Positions 1 to 9,604 of a stretch of 64,000 nucleotides of DNA are shown one piece after another. The stretch lies in the NCBI RefSeq assembly GCF_031312535.1, contig NZ_CP133594.1, positions 1,488,001-1,552,000 on the forward strand, in the 5' to 3' direction. Below the pieces are notes generated by a model that was given only the letters and a program-made list of their open reading frames with translations, was not told the origin of the DNA and ran no database searches. Every line of letters begins with the position of its first letter. Position 1 is the stretch's first letter. Made by a program: the position numbers and the translations under genes. This stretch comes from Methanolobus mangrovi (GTDB taxonomy: Archaea > Halobacteriota > Methanosarcinia > Methanosarcinales > Methanosarcinaceae).

Positions 1-1
1 T

Positions 2-847
2 GCAAAACAGCTTAACAAAGCAAGGGACATACCGGGCAAATACAGTTCCATAGATGGACTTGAGAATGTAGATAAGGTAATAACCATAGACCAGTCACCC
101 ATCGGACGCACACCCAGATCAAACCCCGCAACTTACACTAACCTTTTTACCCCTATCAGGGAACTCTTCGCCCAGACAAAAATGGCACGTGCAAGAGGTT
201 ACAAACCCGGACGTTTCAGTTTTAATGTCCGCGGCGGCAGGTGTGAAGCATGTTCAGGTGACGGGATAATCACCATTGAAATGCACTTTTTGCCTGACGT
301 ATACGTCCCATGTGAAGTGTGTCATGGCAAGCGTTACAACAGGGAAACCCTTGAAGTAACCTACAAGGACAAGAATATAGCCGAAGTTCTTGATATGACA
401 GTTGAGGAAGCTTTTGAGTTCTTTGAGAATGTTCCTACTATCAGCCGCAAGCTTCAGACACTTAACGATGTGGGCCTGGGATACATAAAACTTGGACAGT
501 CATCCACCACACTTTCAGGCGGAGAAGCGCAGAGAGTGAAACTCGCAACCGAACTAAGCAAGCGCTCAACCGGTAAAACAGTTCACATATTAGATGAACC
601 CACAACAGGTCTTCACTTTGACGATGTGAAAAAGCTTCTTGAGGTCCTCCAGAGACTCGTGGATACAGGTAACACAGTTATAGTCATCGAACACAACCTC
701 GATGTCATAAAAACCGCAGACTGGATAATAGACCTCGGGCCTGAGGGAGGAGACCGTGGCGGAGAAGTTATTGCGCAAGGAACTCCTGAAGAAGTGGCAA
801 AGAGCTATATTTCCTATACAGGGAAGTTCTTGAAGAAAATGCTATAA
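2..847 (+). CDS. uvrA: UvrABC excinuclease subunit A, C-terminal part (5' end outside window)
   Basis: UvrA is the damage-recognition ATPase of bacterial-type nucleotide excision repair; it dimerises, scans DNA and loads UvrB. The reading frame is open from base 2, so the N-terminal ABC half lies upstream of the window. Visible are the second zinc-finger module ([10 protein letters not shown] followed by [10 protein letters not shown]), the ABC signature LSGGEAQR, the Walker B segment [11 protein letters not shown] and the switch histidine in VIEHNLDV. The protein ends normally after FLKKML. Recruitment of the bacterial Uvr system is usual in Methanosarcinales. The gene is followed by about 210 AT-rich bases without a coding signal. 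Identification is secure; only the start is missing. Confidence 0.97.
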   Translation, partial: AKQLNKARDIPGKYSSIDGLENVDKVITIDQSPIGRTPRSNPATYTNLFTPIRELFAQTKMARARGYKPGRFSFNVRGGRCEACSGDGIITIEMHFLPDVYVPCEVCHGKRYNRETLEVTYKDKNIAEVLDMTVEEAFEFFENVPTISRKLQTLNDVGLGYIKLGQSSTTLSGGEAQRVKLATELSKRSTGKTVHILDEPTTGLHFDDVKKLLEVLQRLVDTGNTVIVIEHNLDVIKTADWIIDLGPEGGDRGGEVIAQGTPEEVAKSYISYTGKFLKKML

Positions 848-1062
848 TAAAATAGACTCAGACAGTTCCTGCTCATTATCAGTTATTTTTTAATAATACT
901 TTTGTACAAGGCCCATTGAGTACAATATATAAATTTCATAATAATATTATTTTATATATTATTGGCGTGTAATATAATACTCTCTTATAGATTTTATGAG
1001 CTCAATACCTGAATCACCAGGAAATGAACTCATGATGGAAAATCTGAAAAACGATTACAAAA

Positions 1063-3726
1063 ATGCTATATGATACAGCAGAAGATGTAAATATGTACCT
1101 CAATTACTATGCAATTCCCTTAATCATCCTGGCATGTCTCCTGAGTGTACTGATATTTCATATTCAAAAACATAAAAATACAAATGGAACTACCAGCTTC
1201 TCGTTATTATTATTTTTCATCATTATTTATGCATTTTTTTATGCATTTGAAATATCTTCAACAACATTGAATTCTGCTCTAACATTTTATAAACTTGAAT
1301 ACATAGGAATTGCTTTTATACCTCTTTTTATGCTTATTTTTGCGATAAAATATACAGGAAAAAAACACTTGTTAACCACACCTGCAATCGTTGCTACCTT
1401 TGCAATTCCATTGATAACTATGATCCTTGTATTTACTACCGGGAAGCATACTTTATATCACAAAGAGATATTCCTGAGCTCTGAAACAATTTTCCCCAGT
1501 CTTGTATTCGAGCCAGGAATATGGTACGGTGTTCAGCAATTCTATCAAATTGCCTGTATCATTTTCAGCATAATCCTTCTCCTGAAAATGTGGCTGGAAG
1601 TAATACCAGCTTTTCGAAAGCAGGTCACCATAGTAATGATTGGTATAATGGTGCCTTTTTTAGTATTATTACTTTACATTGCCAGGATATTCCCACTTGG
1701 TCTTGATCCGATTCCTTATTCCCTTGCATTTAGTGGTCTGTTGATCTATGTAGGAATGACTCACTATAAGCTACTGGATGTAGCTCCTCTGGCACGGAGC
1801 TTACTATTTGAAAAATTACCTGACGGAGTGATTGTTCTCGATGGAATGCAAAGAATAGTTGATTACAACCATTCCGCCATTAAATACCTTGAACTTACAT
1901 CAGAGGACATTGGAAGACATGCATCCAAAGTGCTGGCCTCATGGCCAGAACTTATTGATAATATCCAAAGTACGCATGGAATAGACAGTATTGAAGTAAA
2001 CAAGAACATTGATGGTGCAAGTGTCTGGCTGAATGTTGATTTCCTTCCGCTTTTAGATGATAATAGGAATATAATGGGACAAATGATCGCTCTTCGAAAC
2101 ATCACAGAGAAGAAGAAAGCAGAAGAAATATTGCTTGAAACTAATAGGTATCTTGAAGAAGCCACAGCCCATGCACAAAATATGGCCGCTCAGGCAGAAA
2201 TGGCAAATCGTGCCAAAAGTGAATTCCTTGCCAACATGAGCCATGAGATCCGCACACCTCTTAATGGAGTTATTGGTTTTTCAGATATACTGATGCAAAC
2301 TGAACTTACAGATTCTCAATTCCATTACATGCAAACAGTGTATACATCAGCCAATACATTGCTTGATCTGGTCAATGATGTACTGGATTTTTCAAAGATC
2401 GAAGCTGGAAAACTGGAACTTGACCCGGAAATAACAGAACTTACAGAGCTTCTTAACCAAATTACGGATATTGTCAAGTACAAGGCTCATGAAAAAGAGC
2501 TTGAGCTCAAATTGAAGATAGTATCTGACATACCAAAGCACATTATTGTTGACAATCTGAGATTACGGCAGATATTGATCAATCTCTTGAGTAACGCCAT
2601 TAAGTTCACAGAGAAGGGAGAGATCGAACTAAAAGTTGAAACTTTCAATATCCCTGATGACACACATGAGATTGGAATTAAATTCTCAGTAAAAGATACA
2701 GGAATTGGAATTGCAGAAAAGAACAGAGATAAGATATTTGATTCATTTTCACAGGAAGATGGTTCCATAAACCGCAGATATGGCGGAACTGGGCTTGGAT
2801 TAACCATTTCAAACAGACTTCTGGAAATGATGGGATCAAAACTTGAGCTTGAAAGTGAAGTTGGAAAAGGAAGCACATTTTATTTTACAGTCGTTCTTCC
2901 CGTAAAAGAAGAAGAGAAAACAATTATTACAGATGTTCCTGAAAATCCCTGCAAAGCCCTCACAGAAGATAAAAAGGAAGCAAAATATTCCATATTAATA
3001 GCCGAAGACAATCAAACAAATATGGAATTGGCTTCGATCATCATTTCCGGATTACTACCGAAAGCAGAAATATTGAAGGCAGGGACGGGAACAGAGGTTG
3101 TTCAAATATTCAAAGAGAAAAAGCCTGATCTTATCTTCATGGACATACAGATGCCTGAAATGGATGGATATGATGCCACAAGGGAGATCAGGAAACTTGA
3201 ATCTCAAAATAGGATGCTCACACCAATTATAGCCATTACTGCAAATGCATTTAAGGGTGAAAAAGAACGATGTCTGAAAGCAGGCATGGATGATCAGATC
3301 ACCAAACCAATTATTTCCAACATGATTCAACATATTCTGGATAAATGGCTTTTCATGATTGAAATAAATCGAAATAATGACAACAATGATGATGCTATTG
3401 AGTCAGTCCATTTCGATAAAGAAAAATTGTTGGAAGCAATAAATGAGAATGAAGAAGTATACTGTATGTTGACTTCTATGGCTATTGGATCCATTACATC
3501 TAATCTGGAAGATATAATAACGGATCTTTCAAATAAAGATATACAGAGAGTAAAAGCTCATGTCCATAAGATGAAAGGAGCAGCACTTAATATTAATTTT
3601 AATATCCTTGGTAATCTGGCAAAGGAACTTGAAGAAGCCATTGAGCTCAACGGAGAAATTGTCCCCGATCTGCTGGAACAAATGAAAGACGAAATTGAAT
3701 TTGTAAAACTTGACCTGGAAAAATAG
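1063..3726 (+). CDS. Membrane-bound hybrid histidine kinase (7TM-PAS-HisKA-HATPase-REC-HPt)
   Basis: An 887-residue sensor kinase. The first ~240 residues form about seven hydrophobic segments like the N-terminal 7TM region of archaeal histidine kinases, then a PAS domain (about 245-350), HisKA with the phosphorylatable His394 ([11 protein letters not shown]), an HATPase domain (DTGIGI and GGTGLGL boxes, about 545-620), a receiver with Asp694 ([11 protein letters not shown]) and a C-terminal HPt domain with His835 (HKMKGAALN). All four relay stations are therefore in one chain. No separate response regulator is adjacent, so the output partner is unknown. The start is uncertain: neither the first ATG nor Met11 has a clear ribosome binding site. 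A 13-codon ORF at 1032-1073 overlaps the first ATG. Signal unknown. Confidence 0.9.
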   Translation: MLYDTAEDVNMYLNYYAIPLIILACLLSVLIFHIQKHKNTNGTTSFSLLLFFIIIYAFFYAFEISSTTLNSALTFYKLEYIGIAFIPLFMLIFAIKYTGKKHLLTTPAIVATFAIPLITMILVFTTGKHTLYHKEIFLSSETIFPSLVFEPGIWYGVQQFYQIACIIFSIILLLKMWLEVIPAFRKQVTIVMIGIMVPFLVLLLYIARIFPLGLDPIPYSLAFSGLLIYVGMTHYKLLDVAPLARSLLFEKLPDGVIVLDGMQRIVDYNHSAIKYLELTSEDIGRHASKVLASWPELIDNIQSTHGIDSIEVNKNIDGASVWLNVDFLPLLDDNRNIMGQMIALRNITEKKKAEEILLETNRYLEEATAHAQNMAAQAEMANRAKSEFLANMSHEIRTPLNGVIGFSDILMQTELTDSQFHYMQTVYTSANTLLDLVNDVLDFSKIEAGKLELDPEITELTELLNQITDIVKYKAHEKELELKLKIVSDIPKHIIVDNLRLRQILINLLSNAIKFTEKGEIELKVETFNIPDDTHEIGIKFSVKDTGIGIAEKNRDKIFDSFSQEDGSINRRYGGTGLGLTISNRLLEMMGSKLELESEVGKGSTFYFTVVLPVKEEEKTIITDVPENPCKALTEDKKEAKYSILIAEDNQTNMELASIIISGLLPKAEILKAGTGTEVVQIFKEKKPDLIFMDIQMPEMDGYDATREIRKLESQNRMLTPIIAITANAFKGEKERCLKAGMDDQITKPIISNMIQHILDKWLFMIEINRNNDNNDDAIESVHFDKEKLLEAINENEEVYCMLTSMAIGSITSNLEDIITDLSNKDIQRVKAHVHKMKGAALNINFNILGNLAKELEEAIELNGEIVPDLLEQMKDEIEFVKLDLEK

Positions 3727-3742
3727 ATAAAAAAAGAGGAAA

Positions 3743-5080
3743 TCAATTCCTCTTCAGTTTTGCAACAACGGCCTCAACCTGTTCCACAGAAGTACCGATG
3801 TATTTGTCCGGGTCTACAAGGTTGGTAATATCATCTTCACTCAGGTAGTTTGCAACGTTTGGGTTTGCCAGCAGGACATCCTTAAAGTGTTTGCCTGTTT
3901 CATGGGCTTCCATTGCACTGGAACGTACAAGCTCGTGGGCTTCCTGGCGACCTACTCCGCGCATTGCAAGTTCTATCATTACAGCCTCACCCATGTTCAG
4001 ACCCTTAAGAAGATCAAGGTTACGGCGGATATTTTCAGGGTAGAACCTGAGATTTTCGATAACACCAATTGCGAGTTTTATTATGTGGTCTGTAAGAACA
4101 CATGCCTCAGGGAAAACTATTCTTTCGCATGATGAATTAGTCAGGTCCCTTTCATCCCAGAGAGTGTTGTTCTGGAGTTCTGGTTCGACCATTGCACGCA
4201 CGATCCTTGCAAGACCACAAATCTGCTCGGACTTGATAGGATTACGCTTGTGTGGCATTGTGGAAGAGCCAACCTGGTTTTTCCTGAAGCTTTCCTCAAC
4301 CTCAGCAATCTCACTTCTCTGAAGGGTGCGTATCTCCACTGCTATCTTGTCAAGGGTTGTAACGGTATTTGCCATCCACATGACAAATTCTGCATGACGG
4401 TCCCTCTGGATGATCTGGTTTGAAACATCCACTGAACCAATCTCGAGGTACTTCATTACCCTTTTCTGGATCTCAATACCGTCCTTACCAAATGCAGCCT
4501 GAGTACCTACGGCACCTGTCATCTGACCGACTATAAGACGTGGTTTGAGTTGTTCAAGGCGTTCAATGTGTCTTGCAACCTCAGATGCCCATATGGCAAA
4601 CCTCAATCCATAGGTTGTTGGAACACCGATCTGTCCATGTGTCCTTCCTGCACATACGAGATTCTTATGAGTATCTGCCTGAATAAGAAGTACATCCAGA
4701 AGCTTGTGAACCTTGTTTTCAAGGATCTTAACAGCATCCTTTAACTGAAGACCTGTTGCAGTGTCAAGCATGTCATTTGATGTAGCACCAAAGTGTACCC
4801 ATTTATCTGCATCTTCCTCACACTTTTCGGACATCGCAATTACAACTGCCATCATGTCGTGGTGTATCTCATCCTCGATCTCTTTTACCCTTTCAAGCTC
4901 CACAGAACCAATACTGGCCTCTATTATATCTGCAGCTTCCTTAGGGATCAGTCCAATATCTGCTTCAGCCTTTGCAAGTGCAGCCTCAGCTTTCATGATT
5001 TTCTCAAGGCGGTTAGCCTCACTCCAGACAAATTTCATTTCGTCTGTTCCGTAGCGGTATTCTATGGGGTGGATTGCCAT
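3743..5080 (-). CDS. purB: Adenylosuccinate lyase
   Basis: Catalyses two beta-eliminations of fumarate in purine synthesis: SAICAR to AICAR, and adenylosuccinate to AMP. The 445-residue protein has the fumarase/aspartase superfamily signature GSSTMPHKRNP at about 271-281, the general-acid histidine in GRTHGQ (His148) and the substrate loop TSNDMLDT near 100-107. Length and end points match the short archaeal/Bacillus-type enzyme. A GGAG motif lies 8-9 bases ahead of the ATG, and a TATA-like stretch (ACTATAATATAC in transcript sense) about 55-65 bases upstream. It converges on the kinase gene with only 16 bases between the stop codons, so it is transcribed alone. Confidence 0.97.
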   Translation of the reverse strand: MAIHPIEYRYGTDEMKFVWSEANRLEKIMKAEAALAKAEADIGLIPKEAADIIEASIGSVELERVKEIEDEIHHDMMAVVIAMSEKCEEDADKWVHFGATSNDMLDTATGLQLKDAVKILENKVHKLLDVLLIQADTHKNLVCAGRTHGQIGVPTTYGLRFAIWASEVARHIERLEQLKPRLIVGQMTGAVGTQAAFGKDGIEIQKRVMKYLEIGSVDVSNQIIQRDRHAEFVMWMANTVTTLDKIAVEIRTLQRSEIAEVEESFRKNQVGSSTMPHKRNPIKSEQICGLARIVRAMVEPELQNNTLWDERDLTNSSCERIVFPEACVLTDHIIKLAIGVIENLRFYPENIRRNLDLLKGLNMGEAVMIELAMRGVGRQEAHELVRSSAMEAHETGKHFKDVLLANPNVANYLSEDDITNLVDPDKYIGTSVEQVEAVVAKLKRN

Positions 5081-5543
5081 TTATTGAATCTCCATGATCT
5101 TGATATGAATAATATATCGGTCTATATGCTAGTATATTATAGTATCTTCCAATTAATGATATGCTTCTGGTATAGTTAATCTACCAATAAATAGGCTTTG
5201 TATGATAAATAAAAGGATAATATGATAGCAATGACGCAGAAGATAATTGCTTTGATCACCTACGACACCATTTATCCTTTTGGAAATCACTGTCAAAATG
5301 CAGATTGTGCTAAAGACTCATGATGATGTTTAGAGTTTTTGCTGACTTCAATGGATGCTTCTTCTTTTGTACTCATATTTAGAACCAAATATAAATTGTA
5401 TTTTGCAGATAAATAATTGTCCATGTTTTTGAAAAAACAAAACAGTTAATGAAATCAAACCAAATTATTTAAATAATAGTGCATAGGAAGTGGGAATAGT
5501 ATTGCAGACATCCTAATTACAATATATAAACATAGGTGGAACT
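5081..5543. promoter_or_regulatory. Divergent purB / amtB-glnK promoter region
   Basis: An AT-rich gene-free stretch of more than 450 bases. The purB promoter occupies the left edge. Near the right edge are two TATA-like elements pointing at amtB: a palindrome ATTATTTAAATAAT at 5464-5477 and TATATAA at 5523-5529. The spacing predicts starts near 5497 and 5552. A 33-codon ORF at 5222-5323 has an AGGA motif ahead of it but no recognisable product; I treat it as unproven. I could not find a convincing NrpR-type GGAA-N6-TTCC operator. The large distance before amtB suggests elaborate nitrogen control, by inference only. Confidence 0.5.
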
Positions 5544-5591
5544 ATGGAACAGATAATAGAACACAATCTAACAAAAACACAGGTGATGTAA
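5544..5591 (+). CDS. Possible 15-codon leader ORF abutting amtB, in the same frame
   Basis: ATG, 15 codons (MEQIIEHNLTKTQVM) and TAA, with a good ribosome binding site AGGTGG four bases before the ATG. Its stop codon is followed immediately by the TTG start of amtB in the same reading frame. It could be a translated leader that couples to or modulates amtB, or a chance ORF. Its own last codons supply the GGTGAT that serves as ribosome binding site for amtB. No function is claimed. Confidence 0.35.
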   Translation: MEQIIEHNLTKTQVM

Positions 5592-6788
5592 TTGGTACTC
5601 GATACCGGAGATACAGCATTTATCATCATCTGTACCGCCATGGTCATGCTCATGACCCCAGGAGTAGGACTTTTCTATGGTGGAATGGTACGTAGTAAAA
5701 ACATAATTTCCATGATAGCCATGGCTTTCATAGCCTTTGCCATTGTAAGTATCCAGTGGGTTACAATCGGTTACAGCCTCTCTTTTGGTACTGACATCTC
5801 AGGATTCATTGGCGGTCTGGACTACGTAGGCCTTGCAGGAGTAGGGCTTGAAGGTGAAGGAATCCCTGACATGTTATTCATGGCATTCCAGCTTGTTTTT
5901 GCAGGAATCACACTGGCAATCCTCACATCAGGAATTGCCGAACGTGTTAAATTAAGTTCTTTTATCGTTCTCGGATTACTCTGGACAACCCTTGTCTATG
6001 ATCCTCTGGCCCACTGGGCATGGGGAGGCGGCTGGGCCGGAGAACTGGGTGCTCTTGACTTTGCAGGCGGTACCGTAGTACATATCAGCTCAGGATTTGG
6101 AGCTTTAGCACTTGCACTTGTTATCGGCAAGCGTTCAGGATTTGGAAAATACAGCATGGAAGCAGAGAACATCACAACAACTCTCCTCGGCGGATCACTT
6201 CTCTGGTTCGGTTGGTTCGGATTCAATGCAGGAAGCGCACTTGCAGCAAACGGACTTGCGGTCAATGCACTTGTAGTAACAAATGTATCTGCTGCAGCAG
6301 GCGCAATTACCTGGATGGCAGCATCATGGATAAAGGGTAAGCCAAGTTCACTGGGCCTTATCAGTGGAGCTGTTGCAGGTCTTGTAGCTATCACACCAGC
6401 CTCCGGTTTTGTTAGTCCTATGTCTGCCATTGTAATAGGTGGATTTGCCGGACTTCTCTGTTACGGAGCACTGCTCTTCCGTGTTCGCAGAGGACTTGAT
6501 GAAAGTCTTGATGCCTGGGCAGTACACGGAATGGGAGGATTGTGGGGAGCACTTGCAACAGGAATATTTGCAAGCGCAGCCATTGGCGGAGTTGACGGAC
6601 TCATCTATGGAAATACACATCAATTCCTGGTACAACTCATTGATGCTTCCGCTGCCATACTATATGCTTTCATAATGACCTTTATACTTGCCAAGCTTGT
6701 GGACAAGGTAATGGGATTACGTGTGACCGAAGAAGAAGAATATGTTGGACTTGATATATCCCAGCATGGTGAATCTACTACAGCCTGA
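5592..6788 (+). CDS. amtB: Ammonium transporter (Amt/MEP/Rh family)
   Basis: A 398-residue integral membrane ammonium channel. About eleven hydrophobic segments are visible. Family landmarks include the start [27 protein letters not shown], split here as [10 protein letters not shown] (first helix), the pore histidine in [12 protein letters not shown], the stretch [14 protein letters not shown] and the second pore histidine in [17 protein letters not shown]. The start codon is TTG, chosen because GGTGAT sits five bases upstream at 5582-5587 and homology begins there. The PII gene follows ten bases later, the classical amtB-glnK pair in which GlnK plugs the channel when nitrogen is sufficient. 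It is presumably induced under nitrogen limitation. Confidence 0.96.
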   Translation: MVLDTGDTAFIIICTAMVMLMTPGVGLFYGGMVRSKNIISMIAMAFIAFAIVSIQWVTIGYSLSFGTDISGFIGGLDYVGLAGVGLEGEGIPDMLFMAFQLVFAGITLAILTSGIAERVKLSSFIVLGLLWTTLVYDPLAHWAWGGGWAGELGALDFAGGTVVHISSGFGALALALVIGKRSGFGKYSMEAENITTTLLGGSLLWFGWFGFNAGSALAANGLAVNALVVTNVSAAAGAITWMAASWIKGKPSSLGLISGAVAGLVAITPASGFVSPMSAIVIGGFAGLLCYGALLFRVRRGLDESLDAWAVHGMGGLWGALATGIFASAAIGGVDGLIYGNTHQFLVQLIDASAAILYAFIMTFILAKLVDKVMGLRVTEEEEYVGLDISQHGESTTA

Positions 6789-6798
6789 GGTGATGTGA

Positions 6799-7134
6799 AT
6801 GAAGAGAGTAAAAGCAATTATTCGCCCGGAGAAGCTGGAAGATGTAAAGGCGGCACTGGAAGAGAAAGGCTACTTTGCCATGACAGTTTATCAGGTTAAA
6901 GGACGTGGAGCACAGAAAGGTATCTGCCTCCAGTACAGAGGAAAACAGATCAAGGTAGATATGATCCCTAAGACCGAAATAGAGATGGTCGTGGGTGATG
7001 AAGACGTCAGACCTATCATCGAGATCATTAGAACAAGCGCAAGAACCGGTAAATTCGGTGACGGAAAGATTTTCGTATCCCCGATAGAGCTGGTAGCTGC
7101 AATCAGAAATGATGATGAGATAGTGTCTGAATAA
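6799..7134 (+). CDS. glnK: Nitrogen regulatory PII protein (GlnK type)
   Basis: A 111-residue PII signal protein that binds ATP/ADP and 2-oxoglutarate and blocks the neighbouring ammonium channel. Present are the N-terminal KRVKAIIRPEKLEDVKAAL strand-helix, the T-loop region KGRGAQKG...YRGKQIKVD, and the PII C-terminal signature TGKFGDGKIFV. The T-loop position equivalent to the uridylylated Tyr51 of enterobacterial PII appears to be Ile, so control is probably by ligand binding alone. GAGGTGAT lies just ahead of the ATG, directly after the amtB stop. The transcript ends in a perfect hairpin plus T-tract. Linkage to amtB favours GlnK over NifI. Confidence 0.95.
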   Translation: MKRVKAIIRPEKLEDVKAALEEKGYFAMTVYQVKGRGAQKGICLQYRGKQIKVDMIPKTEIEMVVGDEDVRPIIEIIRTSARTGKFGDGKIFVSPIELVAAIRNDDEIVSE

Positions 7135-7167
7135 TATGAGGTAAAACCTCATATTCTTCTTTTTATT
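7133..7167 (+). terminator. Hairpin and T-tract terminator after glnK
   Basis: A perfect 10-bp inverted repeat (AATATGAGGT, loop AAA, ACCTCATATT) overlaps the last bases of the glnK stop codon and is followed by CTTCTTTTTATT. It looks like an intrinsic terminator for amtB-glnK; the next gene converges. Confidence 0.75.
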
Positions 7168-7216
7168 ACAGATTTACACGCTCAAAACTGCGATTCAATT
7201 TCCTGAATTTTTAGCG

Positions 7217-7675
7217 TTATCGCACGTACCAGTCCAGTGGAACAACTATCTCATCGCCTTTTTTCTTTGCACCAAAAAGAGGAATCTCGAATTTTGTATC
7301 TTCCAGAAGAACAATTGAGAGACCACATCCGCCTCCACGAGGAATACATTGGATAACCATTGCTTTAAAATAAAGCTCTTCATCTTCATTCCCCCATGAA
7401 GGGACCTTGATGGTAATAGTATCACCCATGTTGTCAGGCAAATTATCTTCAAATTTGGATATTTTCTTGTAATCCAGTGTAAAACCAGTTCCTTTAAGGT
7501 TATTCGCAACATCCCTCACACTCAGATCAAGTGCATCTGCAATCTCCTCTATAGAGTATCCGGCCTGATGGAGAAACTCCGTAGATCCTTTGTTGAGATG
7601 GTCAAGGTCTGAATATTTCAACGGACGAGTCTTACACAATTGACGCATCTGTTCTAATTTATCACCAATATTCAC
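7217..7675 (-). CDS. Conserved hypothetical protein with N-terminal helix-turn-helix
   Basis: About 152 residues, family not recognised. Residues ~37-60 (GYSIEEIADALDLSVRDVAN) read like a helix-turn-helix that would place it among DNA-binding regulators. The C-terminal half is beta-rich, with a glycine/cysteine patch PRGGGCGLS and an end GDEIVVPLDWYVR. The coordinates use the first conventional start, a GTG that lies 18 bases from the strong ribosome binding site GGAGGT (7694-7699). A CTG in the same frame at 7687 is spaced six bases from that site and may be the true start, adding LDHE. It converges on glnK, which invites the guess of a nitrogen role, but nothing in the sequence proves it. 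Confidence 0.75.
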   Translation of the reverse strand: MNIGDKLEQMRQLCKTRPLKYSDLDHLNKGSTEFLHQAGYSIEEIADALDLSVRDVANNLKGTGFTLDYKKISKFEDNLPDNMGDTITIKVPSWGNEDEELYFKAMVIQCIPRGGGCGLSIVLLEDTKFEIPLFGAKKKGDEIVVPLDWYVR

Positions 7676-7737
7676 TTCATGATCCAGAACAAAACCTCCT
7701 TAAATTAGCTTAGTGCAATGACATATATAAAATGCTT

Positions 7738-8448
7738 TTAGTTTATTTTGCTTCTAATGTTTTCTTCGAACCATTCAAGTATTGCAAACATGAGGTCAGA
7801 AGAAGACTTGATCAGATCATCCCTGCCACATATCTCATTTTCTGATTGTATGTACATGCCTTCTGCAAGATCGGAGCTGCAGTTTGTGATAAGACTACCC
7901 ACACACGCCCCATCAACCTCTGGATGAAACTGCAATGCAAGCACATTGTCCCCATAGATAAAACCCTGCTCGGGACATGCTTCGCTTTCAAACAGACGTT
8001 TTGCACCTTCCGGGAGACTGAATGTATCACCATGCCACTGAAAAACAGAAATATCTGCAGGAACTTGAAAAAGAGTAACATCAGTCTGGAATGATTCAAG
8101 TGGATGAACTTCATGCCAGCCAATTTCCTTGTATTTATTTTTGGACACTTTTCCCCCCAGGACTTCAGAGATCATCTGGGCTCCAAAACATATACCATAG
8201 ACTGCTTTACCAGATTCAATAGCCATTTTTACAAATTCTTTTTCTTTTTTCAGCCAGGGATATTCCTCTTCCTGATAGATACTCATCAGACCACCCATTA
8301 TTATGAGCAGGTCGAAGTCATCCGGATGCGGAAAAGATGAATTTACGTATGGCATGGTCACGGATATAGAATGGTCTTTACTACATGCCCATTCTTTGAT
8401 ATTACCGAGAGTTTCAAATTCCAGATGGACAAGGCAATGTATTTTCAT
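7738..8448 (-). CDS. Class I glutamine amidotransferase-like protein (GuaA-like)
   Basis: A 236-residue stand-alone class I amidotransferase domain. The nucleophile elbow is GICFGAQM with the catalytic cysteine near 91; the His/Glu pair is in LQFHPEVD. An oxyanion-type stretch DLLIIMGGLMSIY precedes it. Such lone domains resemble the glutaminase half of GMP synthase and include gamma-glutamyl hydrolases of polyamine or glutathione-like compounds; the real substrate cannot be told from sequence. A GGGGT motif precedes the ATG, and a TATA-like TTTAAA element lies about 25-30 bases upstream. It is probably transcribed alone. Confidence 0.88.
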   Translation of the reverse strand: MKIHCLVHLEFETLGNIKEWACSKDHSISVTMPYVNSSFPHPDDFDLLIIMGGLMSIYQEEEYPWLKKEKEFVKMAIESGKAVYGICFGAQMISEVLGGKVSKNKYKEIGWHEVHPLESFQTDVTLFQVPADISVFQWHGDTFSLPEGAKRLFESEACPEQGFIYGDNVLALQFHPEVDGACVGSLITNCSSDLAEGMYIQSENEICGRDDLIKSSSDLMFAILEWFEENIRSKIN

Positions 8449-8575
8449 AATATATCTACCCCAAATAGGATTTCGGTTTTAAATCCTTTTGGGCTTTTAA
8501 AACCAAAAAATGAAGCTAAAATGTAGATATTCAAATATGAAAATGAAATGAGAATTGACTACCACTTAAATTAAC

Positions 8576-9049
8576 TTATTCTTCGTCTTCTTTATAATCA
8601 AGTGTGCACTTGAATTCCTTCTCAGAACTGTTTATCAGATAGTAAGTTGCTGCAAGTGCAAGAATAAGTGTTCCCAGACCTATAAGGAACAGGGGCGCTG
8701 TATTTTTGATATCAATGATCATCACTTTTCTTACGATTGCAGTAACTCCTACAAGAATGATAACATCGACATTCATTGAAGATTCGGTGATTATCATCTT
8801 GACAGTTTCCAGCAACTCTATACCTATAATGACAAGGAAGAAAAGACCGAATACATCCAGTATCTGCTCCACACCGATCAAAAATAAAGGTGGTGTAAAT
8901 AAGTCTTTAAACACAATCCATCCAATTTCCAATGTAGCACTGAGGATAACAAATGCCATCATCACGATGACTATTTTTATGATCACTTTCTGGAATTCAT
9001 TGATATATTTGATTATCACATTATTCACCACTGGAGGGACTGTATTCAA
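8576..9049 (-). CDS. PsiE-like small membrane protein
   Basis: About 157 residues with four hydrophobic segments: VIIKIVIVMMAFVILSATL, LFLIGVEQILDVFGLFFLVIIGI, a third around VDVIILVGVTAIVRKVMI, and LFLIGLGTLILALAATYYL. The order and the IGIELLETVKM motif after helix 2 match the phosphate-starvation-inducible PsiE family, whose function is not established. The listed start is a TTG with no ribosome binding site. A TATA-like CATATAATC at 9057-9065 would start transcription near 9035, so an internal GTG (9031, 9028 or 9019) is more likely. No partner gene is adjacent. Confidence 0.75.
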   Translation of the reverse strand: MNTVPPVVNNVIIKYINEFQKVIIKIVIVMMAFVILSATLEIGWIVFKDLFTPPLFLIGVEQILDVFGLFFLVIIGIELLETVKMIITESSMNVDVIILVGVTAIVRKVMIIDIKNTAPLFLIGLGTLILALAATYYLINSSEKEFKCTLDYKEDEE

Positions 9050-9151
9050 GATAGTCGATTATATGGCAGGATTATAAAGACATTATCAATTAGTAACGTC
9101 TTGATAAAGTAGTTTTTCCTTTTTTTGAATGAATTTCCCAGTGACGCTTAT

Positions 9152-9601
9152 ATGGTAAAACGTATATTTCACATGAAACGTAAATCTAATGATGAATTGA
9201 ACCTGTCAATTCTCAGGCGAGGTAAAAGATTGGTAGTTATTACTAAATACCGTGCTATTGCAGTATTTGCACTTTTGTTATTGATGATACTTATAGCTTT
9301 GATGCCACAGGAACAAATGAATATTGATTTTGAAAATCAGACTAATGAAACTCAGGATAATATGTCTGAAAATTCTACATTGATGTCAACAACAGATGAC
9401 AAGCAAACCGATGAAGAGCCCGGATGGTGGAAACACGAAGGCCACAGTACAGTGACCGGCACCAACACCACCCCAGGTAGTTACCCTAATACTGATGGCG
9501 ATGACAGCAAGAATGATACTCAGGAAATTCCCGAGTTCCCCTCAATTGCAGCACCCGTCATAATCACATTATCTATTGTCCTTTTCGCCGGAAAGAAATA
9601 G
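9152..9601 (+). CDS. Short exported protein with PEF-CTERM sorting signal
   Basis: About 149 residues. It has a positively charged N-terminus, one membrane segment (AVFALLLLMILIALM), a ~75-residue hydrophilic stretch rich in Asn, Thr and Asp with several N-glycosylation sequons (NQT, NET, NST), and a C-terminus PEFPSIAAPVIITLSIVLF ending GKK. That tail matches the PEF-CTERM signal recognised by archaeosortases in Methanosarcinales: PEF motif, hydrophobic segment, basic end. The mature protein would be a very short, heavily modified surface peptide. A TTG start at 9125 is possible; Met10 at 9152 has a GTGA seven bases upstream. No archaeosortase gene is in the window. Confidence 0.75.
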   Translation: MVKRIFHMKRKSNDELNLSILRRGKRLVVITKYRAIAVFALLLLMILIALMPQEQMNIDFENQTNETQDNMSENSTLMSTTDDKQTDEEPGWWKHEGHSTVTGTNTTPGSYPNTDGDDSKNDTQEIPEFPSIAAPVIITLSIVLFAGKK

Positions 9602-9604
9602 ATA

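Noticed and set aside
5222-5323. A 33-codon ORF upstream of amtB with an AGGA motif
   Set aside because: Too short and featureless to separate from chance; mentioned in the intergenic entry only.
5400-5591. NrpR-type operator (GGAA-N6-TTCC) before amtB
   Set aside because: No matching palindrome found by eye; GGAA occurs near 5486 without a paired TTCC.
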